Source of the DNA: an uncultured Clostridia bacterium
GTDB lineage: Bacteria; Bacillota; Clostridia; Oscillospirales; Ruminococcaceae
Length of the DNA: 12,987 nucleotides
Direction: 5' to 3'
Assembly (NCBI GenBank): GCA_938014855.1
Contig: CALLQM010000404.1
Location: 1-12,987, forward strand
Part shown: positions 7,275-12,987 of the stretch, piece by piece
Layout of the letters: each line of letters begins with the position of its first letter
Position numbering within the stretch: the stretch's first letter is position 1
Translations under genes and position numbers: made by a program
The notes under the pieces: generated by a model
What the model was told of the DNA's origin: nothing
Databases searched by the model: none
What the model saw: the letters and a program-made list of their open reading frames with translations, nothing else

Positions 7275-9185
7275 TTATCCCACTGTAAATGTTTGTGTCA
7301 GCATTTTTGATTTTCCTTTTTTAATACGCAGATTTGCGGGTCCTTCATCGATATTTTCATTTAACTTCATAAGGATGGTTTTATAAGCTACTCCATTTTC
7401 ATCTGCGGTTACATTAAAGGGTTCCGAATATCCGTAATTTGTTGTCCAATTAGATCCATCTGTTGAAAATACGGCAATCTGTTGACCGCCGTCAAAATAA
7501 CTTCCAATCGTCAAGGAAGAGACTTCAGTATCTGCATCCAAGCCGCTGATTTTTACAACAACCGCCGTTTCCAGTCCCCTCTGAATCTTACTTGGATAGT
7601 AAGCGTCATAGGTTACACCGCTTCCGGTTGATGGTTTTGAGATGGTGCAGGAATCGGTCAACAGTGTGTTCGAACCCTGCTTCAATCGAATCGAGAACGG
7701 ACCGCTTGCGGTATCGTCCAGTTGGAACATCAGCGTTTTTGAAGCACAGCCTGTATCATCTGTGTCAATAGAAAAAGTATCGCTGTATCCGTAATGATCG
7801 GGGAATGAACTTCCGATGTCGGCAAATTTTCCGATTTGGGTACCGCCCTCAAGATATGCGCCCACTTTATAATCGGAATACGAGGTATTTGCGGTTAAAC
7901 CGGAGAAATAGATAGTCAAGGGTAAAGGCTGTCCAGCAACAATTTGTTTTGGCATGCCTAAAATATATGGATCGGTTTCCGAGGCGGAACCAACATATCC
8001 GTAAGATCCGGACCTAAATGTGGTCGTATCATACCATTTGTAACCAGCCTCAGGATCGGCCCATGGTTCTTTTTGTGGTTCAGTCGACTGAGACGGGGTT
8101 TCAAAATCATGCAGAGTCGTAGGCGTATCTAGCTGGATGCCTTGACTGGAAAAACTGGTATACGATTCTTGATCTGCCAGCCAATCCGTCAGCTGAATCA
8201 GCAGTGTGGAATCGTCCTGCTCAGAAAATCCGTCGTAAGTTTTTTTGCTGCTGCCGTTTTCTTCACGGCGATACTTAGGAGATGCATCTTCAACTGCAGA
8301 AGAGTCCCCGATAAAAGCAGCTTTTCCGGAACCGACTTTGGCGATGGCCACAAAGGCACCTTCTTCAACTCCGCCGCCATTGTAAACACCTTCGTCAACC
8401 GCGAATGACCATTTGTCGCTGGCAGTCAAACCGTCGGGAAGATATACAATTCCTTTTGCAATATCTGGATCGAGTATTGCAATGGTGGCACCGGCATGCA
8501 TAGCAACCGATGAAACTCCGTTTGTAATATCAAAACACTGTGCGGGATCTACAATTGTAGTTGCGTTTAAATCCCCAAGTGCATTATACCTGAACCGAAC
8601 GCCGAAATTTGTCGCCAGCCAGTCACTGCCATCGACATTGTCCATTGCTTCGCTGGCAGCTTCATCCGAACTCATGCCCTTTGCAGGCTGAGAATAGGCT
8701 CCTCGGCGGTAACCATTAAAGACTTCAGAAGAATCCCATCTGTTCTTATTTCGGTCAGCATTGTAGTGGTCAGAAATAAAAAAGACTCCTCCGCCGTTTT
8801 TAGCGTATTTCAAAATAGCATTCTGTTCTGTAGTTTTAAATGGAATATTTGCTTCCGGGATGACAAAAGCGTCATAGTCCTGTAAATCTGAATATGTAAT
8901 GGGGGTGTTTTGCCTTAACTCTGTAACGTAGTATCCTTCGTCGGACAAGGCTTCGGCATAGTCGGAAAAAGCTCCGTCAATCACCCAGTCTGCGGCTCCC
9001 GCAGTTTCACCATGGGTATTGTCAAAGAGAATCTGTAATCCATTCGAGGTCTGAGGTTCAATGATTGGTGCTGGGTCAAGATAACTTTCGGCCATTGCTG
9101 TGAATGAGAACGACATCTGCAATGCAGTAACAACTGCGATAAACACGCAAACCCTTTTCTTAACGACAGTTTTAAACTTCTTCAT
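7275..9185 (-). CDS. Secreted protein with GATase1/GIFT-like domain and two C-terminal repeat domains
   Basis: This 636-residue exported protein has no precise function that I recognise. A signal peptide (basic start, hydrophobic 12-30) probably ends at AMA|ES, residues 30-34. Residues about 48-340 look like the Rossmann-type class I amidotransferase-like fold seen in GIFT/DUF4350-like proteins. LFDNTHGETAGAADWVIDG opens it, then DAFVIPEANIPF (105-116), GGGVFFISDHYNADRNKNRW (131-150), FNGYRRGAY (156-164) and a glycine-rich GSGKAAFIGDSS (285-296). Two homologous units of about 110 residues follow (about 400-517 and 522-636). Each carries GxYxxGGxQI, then a GYS-F segment, a KTxxxxL strand and a terminal IRxKxGxxxxLT strand. 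They look like immunoglobulin-type beta-sandwiches that may bind wall or polymer. It is the first gene of the transporter operon, with AAAGGAG before the ATG. A role in releasing or capturing the transported compound is possible but is inference only. Confidence 0.75.
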   Translation of the reverse strand: MKKFKTVVKKRVCVFIAVVTALQMSFSFTAMAESYLDPAPIIEPQTSNGLQILFDNTHGETAGAADWVIDGAFSDYAEALSDEGYYVTELRQNTPITYSDLQDYDAFVIPEANIPFKTTEQNAILKYAKNGGGVFFISDHYNADRNKNRWDSSEVFNGYRRGAYSQPAKGMSSDEAASEAMDNVDGSDWLATNFGVRFRYNALGDLNATTIVDPAQCFDITNGVSSVAMHAGATIAILDPDIAKGIVYLPDGLTASDKWSFAVDEGVYNGGGVEEGAFVAIAKVGSGKAAFIGDSSAVEDASPKYRREENGSSKKTYDGFSEQDDSTLLIQLTDWLADQESYTSFSSQGIQLDTPTTLHDFETPSQSTEPQKEPWADPEAGYKWYDTTTFRSGSYGYVGSASETDPYILGMPKQIVAGQPLPLTIYFSGLTANTSYSDYKVGAYLEGGTQIGKFADIGSSFPDHYGYSDTFSIDTDDTGCASKTLMFQLDDTASGPFSIRLKQGSNTLLTDSCTISKPSTGSGVTYDAYYPSKIQRGLETAVVVKISGLDADTEVSSLTIGSYFDGGQQIAVFSTDGSNWTTNYGYSEPFNVTADENGVAYKTILMKLNENIDEGPANLRIKKGKSKMLTQTFTVG

Positions 9186-9237
9186 GTTGACTCCTTTCCC
9201 GAATGTGTATATTTTTCTGACTGCCTTATAAAAAAAT
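9186..9237 (-). promoter_or_regulatory. Probable promoter region of the secreted-protein/phn operon
   Basis: The operon starts just after the terminator of the regulator gene, so a promoter is expected here. The minus strand contains TATACA (9210-9215) and an upstream T-rich run, but no good -35 match at proper spacing. The Shine-Dalgarno AAAGGAG lies about 6 nt before the ATG at 9185. Alternatively the TATACT inside the hairpin loop just upstream could be the -10, with the hairpin arms as an operator. Confidence 0.35.
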
Positions 9238-9276
9238 AAGAGCAGTATGCTTACTATTAGTATAGCACACTGCTCC
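9231..9276 (-). terminator. Terminator of the RpiR-family regulator gene
   Basis: On the minus strand an 11-bp stem with one mismatch (9240-9250 pairing with 9265-9275) and an inner 4-bp extension (9252-9255/9259-9262) is followed by TTATTTTTTT. It lies about 35 nt past the regulator's stop codon. It separates the regulator from the secreted-protein/phn operon, although its palindrome could also serve as an operator. Confidence 0.8.
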
Positions 9277-9309
9277 TGTATAAATATAACTATTTAAGTA
9301 AATATATTT

Positions 9310-10083
9310 CTATTCATGAGAAAGTTCCGTTTGTTTTTGTGAAACATAACCAAAATATGAGCTAACCAGTTCCTCAAAAGCCAGGATCGCTCTACCAAAA
9401 AATGGGTTCGGAATACCGCCGATCAATGTTTGTTTTGCGCCATCCACAATGAAGGTTAAATCGGATAATTCCGATAATGTTGAGTGTTCTCGCTTTGTAA
9501 AGGATACCACTTTATAACCATTCTGCCGTGCGGACTTCACATCATTAACAACCGATTCAGATTCGCCGCTCTGTGAAATTGCGATAATGAGGGAAGGGTC
9601 AACATTGGTGGACATTCCCCGGACTTTTTCATTGAACACCATAAAATCATAGAAATGCACACTGTTAAAAACCATAAATCCGCAAACTGCTAATCGCTGT
9701 ACAAAATAATCTGCCACCAAGGAAGAAAATCCGTTGCCGATAATAAAGATTTTTTTCTCCTGTACTTCTGACAGATACTCACAAAAAGTATGTTCCATTT
9801 TTGTACTGTAATTATCAATAAGGTCCCGTAGATTTTCTGTTCTTGGGACTTTATCAACATCACCGACTTGTCGTGAAAGGTCGTAAAATAGTTCGCTGTA
9901 TCCGTCAAAACCCAAGCGTTTGCACATTCTCATAATGAATGTAGGGGAAACAAAGTTTTCAGAAGCGACCTGTTGAATCCCTAATTTTCGATCACCATTT
10001 TCAATATGACTTATAATACTCCGTATAATTTGATTGTCTTCATCAGACAGCAGGTTTGTCAAAATGTAATAGCTGCTATTCAT
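9310..10083 (-). CDS. MurR/RpiR-family transcriptional regulator
   Basis: This 257-residue regulator has an N-terminal winged helix-turn-helix of the HTH_6 type (about 15-72; IQQVASENFVSPTFIMRMCKRLG is the recognition region) and a C-terminal SIS phosphosugar-binding domain (about 105-240). SIS landmarks are IFIIGNGFSSLVADYF (112-127) and the sugar-phosphate loop ISQSGES (169-175). RpiR-type proteins bind palindromic operators and respond to phosphorylated sugars or related molecules. It lies directly upstream of the phn-like operon on the same strand but has its own promoter and terminator, so it most likely controls that operon and perhaps itself. The ATG at 10083 is the only usable start, since an in-frame TAA lies upstream. 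AAGGAG is 14 nt away, unusually far, and is part of a perfect palindrome. The gene ends with TAG. Confidence 0.9.
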   Translation of the reverse strand: MNSSYYILTNLLSDEDNQIIRSIISHIENGDRKLGIQQVASENFVSPTFIMRMCKRLGFDGYSELFYDLSRQVGDVDKVPRTENLRDLIDNYSTKMEHTFCEYLSEVQEKKIFIIGNGFSSLVADYFVQRLAVCGFMVFNSVHFYDFMVFNEKVRGMSTNVDPSLIIAISQSGESESVVNDVKSARQNGYKVVSFTKREHSTLSELSDLTFIVDGAKQTLIGGIPNPFFGRAILAFEELVSSYFGYVSQKQTELSHE

Positions 10084-10098
10084 TATCTTGTCGCCATC

Positions 10099-10110
10099 TC
10101 CTTATAAGGA
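10099..10110. promoter_or_regulatory. 12-bp perfect palindrome at the regulator's ribosome-binding site
   Basis: TCCTTATAAGGA is a perfect palindrome and includes the AAGGAG of the regulator gene on the minus strand. It could be an operator half, a small RNA hairpin that hides the ribosome-binding site, or chance. The sequence alone does not decide. Confidence 0.35.
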
Positions 10111-10211
10111 TAATAGTATGACACCATAAAGAATCAGTATATAAAACACAGAATTTTTAATATTATGCGTTCTTAAAAAAGTACATGCAATGATTGATTC
10201 CATTCTTACTT

Positions 10212-10241
10212 ATAATACCATAGATCGATGAATTCAGTCAA
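10212..10241 (-). promoter_or_regulatory. Sigma-A type promoter of the RpiR-family gene
   Basis: On the minus strand TTGACT (10236-10241) and TATTAT (10212-10217) are separated by 18 bp, and TGG before the -10 makes an extended -10 element. Transcription would start near 10205, giving a leader of about 120 nt before the ATG at 10083. Confidence 0.75.
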
Positions 10242-10369
10242 ACAATCTGCGGTAAATTATGGGGTTTTTAGAAAAAATATAAACTATATAAAATTGTAAA
10301 AGGACATTGGCGTCCTGTAATGAATAGAATACATTGGGATGTTAAAATTGTGGATTTAATATGATAAAA

Positions 10370-10376
10370 AAGGAGG
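10370..10376 (+). promoter_or_regulatory. Shine-Dalgarno for a TTG start
   Basis: AAGGAGG lies 7 nt before TTG at 10384. There is no ATG near a suitable site, so TTG is the start codon of the beta-helix gene. Confidence 0.85.
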
Positions 10377-10383
10377 AATTATT

Positions 10384-11859
10384 TTGGCAACTTTAATAGT
10401 ACCATCTGTCGCTTATCCAACCATTCAGTCTGCGATTGATGCAGCAAACCCCGGCGACACGATTTCTGTTGCCGCGGGAGTATACAGCGAACAGATTACC
10501 ATTGACAAATCCCTTTCGCTGATTGGCGCAGGGGCTGATATAAATCCAGTAAACGGCGGAAGACCTGGTGGAGAAAGTATAATCGACAGCCAGTATGCAG
10601 TCAGCATAACGGCGAGTAATGTTGTTTTTAACGGCTTTGAGATTCGAAATTTCCGGTACGGAATCACGATTCCGTCAGCAGCTTTTGAATCACCATTGTA
10701 TACCGTTGAAAATATTTTAATCAACTATAACTGGATTCATGCGGATGATGCATGGGTCGGCATTGTTGCTCAACCAGGGGTTCTGCGAAAAATGACAATC
10801 ACCAATAATATAATTTATGTCGACAATATTTCAGGAGGCGGAGACCCCTATGCGCTTGCTGCCATTGCATTTTCCAGTGGTGCCACTGCAAATCCGATCT
10901 ATGAAAAAATTGTAATTGCTAATAATGAAATCAAAAACCTTAGCGGGATGTATGGAATTTTTGCAGGTGCAAATCCCAGTGCCTATCTGATAGACGAAAT
11001 GAAAATAACTTGTAACCATTTCCAAAACACATCGAGTGGGGAAAACTTCAATATTGGAAATATTTTAAACGGACAATTTACAAACAATGTTGTGGAAAAT
11101 TCGGGAGGCACGATCGGTATCCAATCCGGGCTTATTTCCGGAAACTCCTTTATAAATGGTGGACATCTTAGCTTGTGGGGAACTGAATACGGATTTACCC
11201 GGCCATCCACAGATGTAAAAATTATAAACAATATCTTTACCAATGAGGAGTACGGCTTAGGTCTTCGTATCAGACAAGGTGCCCAACCACAGACCATCTT
11301 TGTGAATTAGAATGTATTTCGTGAGTCCGGGATTGGTCCCTCAACACCTCCCGATTACAGCACTGGCTATTTGATCCGGAACGAAGAGGCTGGTACACTG
11401 GATGCAACATTTAACTGGTGGGACAGCAAAGAAGGACCTACCGGTAACGCAGGAGATTTTGCGGGCTCTGTAACGACTTCACCTTGGATTACCAGTTATA
11501 CGGATGATCCGGATCATCAGACAAAGCCTGATTGTTGGCCGTTGTCGACGTTTCTGTCCGTACAACCGGGATTTTGGCCTCGATTTGCATGCGATATCGA
11601 ATATATTGGAAAAACCTGCTTCACAAGGAAAGAATGCCCGGTGCTTGTTGCACAGGTATCCTATGTTGGAGGTGACGGAAGCGGTATTCCAGTCAAATTT
11701 AAAATTGGATCGTGCCGATTTAAAACAAAGACATTGGTTGGCGGTGTAGCTTGCATTTGTCCAGGTGCCCTCTGTCCTGGTGAATACCGAGTTTTCGTAC
11801 GCACAGGACCTCACGTTTCGACGCAAACAATCATAATAGGATTCTGCTGCTTGGAATAA
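10384..11859 (+). pseudogene. Right-handed beta-helix protein with cysteine-rich C-terminal domain, interrupted by an in-frame TAG
   Basis: This reading frame would encode 491 residues, but codon 309 (11308-11310) is TAG. Both parts lie in the same frame and the homology-like pattern continues across it, so a nonsense mutation or stop readthrough is involved rather than a frameshift. The start is TTG with a strong ribosome-binding site, and there is no signal peptide. Residues about 5-50 (YPTIQSAIDAANPGDTISVAAGVYSEQI) are the typical entry of DUF1565/NosD/pectate-lyase-like beta-helices. Coils then repeat a turn of the form I-x-x-N-x-hydrophobic (ITNNII, IANNEI, ITCNHF, FTNNVV, ISGNSF, IINNIF). 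After the stop come VFRES..., DATFNWWDSKEGP and then a beta-rich domain of about 100 residues with many cysteines, ending FCCLE. The fold suggests a carbohydrate- or surface-associated structural protein. A spore-surface role would fit the missing signal peptide and the cysteines but is a guess. Confidence 0.7.
11308..11310 (+). other. In-frame TAG codon inside the beta-helix gene
   Basis: The context is GTG AAT TAG AAT GTA TTT. The codon sits in the variable position of the conserved turn x-N-x (VN*NVF), where sister coils have Asn, Cys or Gly. One base change from AAG or CAG would create it. TAG is used as a real stop by the first permease and by the regulator gene in this window, so general reassignment is unlikely. 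Confidence 0.85.
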
Positions 11860-11914
11860 TCGAAAAGATTCCGTCGACTTATGAACGGTTCGATTGCTGA
11901 CGGATAAAATAAAA

Positions 11915-11964
11915 TCCCTCTGTTGTAGGATAAAACCTATGACAGGGGGACTTTCATTTTTTAT
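11915..11964 (+). terminator. Terminator downstream of the beta-helix gene
   Basis: A 9-bp stem (TCCCTCTGT with ACAGGGGGA, one G-T pair) at 11915-11923 and 11942-11950 is extended inside by TAGG/CCTA. It is followed by CTTTCATTTTTTAT on the plus strand. It lies 56 nt past the final TAA and separates this gene from gctA. Confidence 0.85.
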
Positions 11965-11981
11965 GAAATGTAAAGCAAAAG

Positions 11982-11999
11982 TTGGCATAAATATTGCTT
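11982..11999 (+). promoter_or_regulatory. Sigma-54 (-24/-12) promoter of gctA
   Basis: TTGGCATAAATATTGCTT matches the sigma-54 consensus TTGGCAC-N5-TTGCA/T. The invariant GG (11984-11985) and GC (11996-11997) are 10 nt apart, exactly the required spacing. Transcription would start near 12009 and leave a leader of about 74 nt. A TATAAT at 12002-12007 follows, but its only -35 candidate, the same TTGGCA, is 14 bp away, too short for sigma-A. An enhancer-binding activator would be required and is not encoded in the window. Confidence 0.72.
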
Positions 12000-12082
12000 G
12001 TATATAATAGCGGGAGTTTATTTATAAATTCGGAAAAACAAATAAAGCCGGATTTTTAAGAGTGAGAGGGAGGTCGGCAATT

Positions 12083-12987
12083 ATGAAGGAAACGACGCAA
12101 TCAAAGGTGATGACATCAGAACAAGCCATTCGAACATTTTTAAAAGATGGCGACTGCCTGGCTTTAGGAGGATTTTCAACAAACCGCAGAGCATACGGCT
12201 TAGTACGAGAAATTATTCGTCAGCGAAAAAAGAATTTGTACTTGGAAGGAGGACCTTCCGGCGGTGACGTTGACATGCTGATCGGTGCAAAATGTGTCGA
12301 CACGATGATCATTGGATACATAGCAAATGCGGGATATACAATGGTTTGCAGGCGTTTTCGAGCGGCTGTGGAAAACAATGAAATTTTGTTTGACGACTAT
12401 TCATTGGATGTGCTGACAATTGCATATCATGGAGCGGCTTTAGGACTAAGCTATGTTCCTGTTAAAAATATGCTGGGTTCGGATTTGGTGGATAAATGGG
12501 GAATTTCAGAGGAAGAACGCAGGAAAAATCCGAAACTTCCACCTAAAAAATTTGTCATTCAAGACGATCCGTTTCACCCCGGAAACAAGCTTTGCCTTGT
12601 CCCGACCCCAAAGATTGATGTGGCATGCATCCATGTGCAAAAGGCTTCGCCGGATGGGACATGCCGGCTGGAGGGTGCGCAGTTTCAGGATATTGATATT
12701 GCAATTGCTGCAAATCACACGATCATTTCCTGCGAAGAATTGATTTCAAATGAAGAAATGCGGCGGCATCCAGAAAAAAATTCAATCCCCGGACTTTGCG
12801 TTGACGCAGTGGTGCCAATTCGGTATGGAGCTCATCCGTCTCAGTGTTACGGCTATTATGATTACGACAGTAAAGCGTTGTGGGATTACGATAAGATCAG
12901 CCGTTCACAGGACGATTTTGAACAATTTATTGATGAATACGTCTATCATTGCCCTACGCATGCGGAGCATGTGGACAAAATTGGTGC
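12083..12987 (+). CDS. gctA: Glutaconate CoA-transferase alpha subunit, cut by the window end
   Basis: The frame is open to the window edge: 301 codons are visible of an expected 320 or so. The protein closely follows the remembered Acidaminococcus fermentans GctA sequence along its length. Examples are KVM near the start, LALGGFST (26-33), GGDVDMLIG (60-68), IANAGYTMVCRRFR (80-93), DKWGIS (137-142), QKASPDGTCR (186-195), FQDIDIA (201-207), GLCVDAVV (237-244) and GAHPSQCYGYYDYD (249-262). GctA pairs with GctB, which holds the catalytic glutamate, and moves CoA from acetyl-CoA or glutaconyl-CoA to (R)-2-hydroxyglutarate in the cytosolic hydroxyglutarate pathway of glutamate fermentation. AGGGAGG lies 9 nt before the ATG. 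A sigma-54 promoter upstream suggests activator-dependent control. gctB and the hydroxyglutaryl-CoA dehydratase genes would be expected just beyond the edge. A related CoA-transferase for another dicarboxylate is the main alternative. Confidence 0.9.
   Translation, partial: MKETTQSKVMTSEQAIRTFLKDGDCLALGGFSTNRRAYGLVREIIRQRKKNLYLEGGPSGGDVDMLIGAKCVDTMIIGYIANAGYTMVCRRFRAAVENNEILFDDYSLDVLTIAYHGAALGLSYVPVKNMLGSDLVDKWGISEEERRKNPKLPPKKFVIQDDPFHPGNKLCLVPTPKIDVACIHVQKASPDGTCRLEGAQFQDIDIAIAANHTIISCEELISNEEMRRHPEKNSIPGLCVDAVVPIRYGAHPSQCYGYYDYDSKALWDYDKISRSQDDFEQFIDEYVYHCPTHAEHVDKIG

Larger units (their letters stand above)
10084..10383. other. Divergent intergenic region between regulator and beta-helix genes
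   Basis: These 300 nt hold the regulator's promoter (10212-10241) and its leader. On the plus side they hold the unknown promoter of the beta-helix gene. A TTGGGA (10334-10339) with a 17-bp gap to TAATAT (10357-10362) is a possible promoter, but it would leave almost no leader before the Shine-Dalgarno at 10370. An inverted repeat AGGAC...GTCCT (10301-10316) lies upstream and could be an operator. I see no RNA gene or coding sequence here. Confidence 0.5.

Noticed and set aside
11308..11310. Genome-wide reassignment of TAG, for example to pyrrolysine or glutamine
   Set aside because: TAG ends the first permease gene with the next ribosome-binding site overlapping it, and also ends the RpiR-family gene just before its terminator, so TAG acts as a normal stop. 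Local suppression is not excluded.
11371..11859. Independent gene starting at TTG 11371 downstream of the in-frame TAG
   Set aside because: No Shine-Dalgarno precedes it, it would begin in the middle of a beta-helix coil, and it is in the same frame as the upstream part, so it is treated as one interrupted gene.
11479..11988. 169-codon minus-strand open frame opposite the cysteine-rich domain
   Set aside because: It starts inside the gctA promoter and runs through the terminator hairpin; the plus-strand frame has better protein-like features.
12453..12743. 96-codon plus-strand open frame and its minus-strand counterpart
   Set aside because: Both are shadows of gctA, whose frame is open from 12083 to the window end with strong family similarity.

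Overview
The window looks like chromosome from an anaerobic Firmicute, most likely in the class Clostridia. Base composition is moderately AT-rich, Shine-Dalgarno sequences are strong (AGGAGG-type), and there is a Gram-positive lipoprotein solute-binding protein. An MurR/RpiR regulator and a glutaconate CoA-transferase gene (glutamate fermentation through 2-hydroxyglutarate) also fit. No rRNA, tRNA, CRISPR array, transposase or phage gene is visible. The species cannot be named from the sequence.

Layout. (1) 163-1919, plus strand: a two-gene operon of unequal transaldolase-family proteins (224 and 354 aa), ending at a 15-bp hairpin. The smaller one keeps the Schiff-base lysine but appears to have lost the residues that normally hold the substrate phosphate. 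(2) 2061-9185, minus strand: an operon read from right to left. It encodes a secreted protein with a GATase1/GIFT-like N-terminal domain and two repeated beta-sandwich domains, then a PhnD-type lipoprotein, a PhnC-type ATPase, two PhnE-type permeases, and a metallophosphoesterase of the 5'-nucleotidase / 2',3'-cyclic-nucleotide phosphodiesterase family that has no signal peptide. A perfect 14-bp hairpin terminates it. (3) 9310-10083, minus strand: an RpiR-family regulator with its own promoter and terminator, directly upstream of that operon. (4) 10384-11859, plus strand: a right-handed beta-helix protein with a cysteine-rich C-terminal domain, interrupted by one in-frame TAG codon. (5) 12083 to the window end: the alpha subunit of glutaconate CoA-transferase, cut by the window edge and preceded by a near-consensus sigma-54 promoter.

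How the genes may work together. No C-P lyase or other phosphonate-catabolic gene is present, so the PhnDCEE transporter need not import phosphonates. It is translationally coupled to a nucleotidase/phosphodiesterase that appears cytoplasmic. My best inference is an uptake-and-dephosphorylation system for a phosphorylated organic compound, such as a nucleotide, cyclic nucleotide or sugar phosphate. The SIS-domain RpiR protein probably regulates it in response to a phosphosugar-like effector. The role of the secreted protein at the head of the operon is unknown. The beta-helix gene and gctA are probably separate units; gctA looks like the first gene of a glutamate-fermentation operon.
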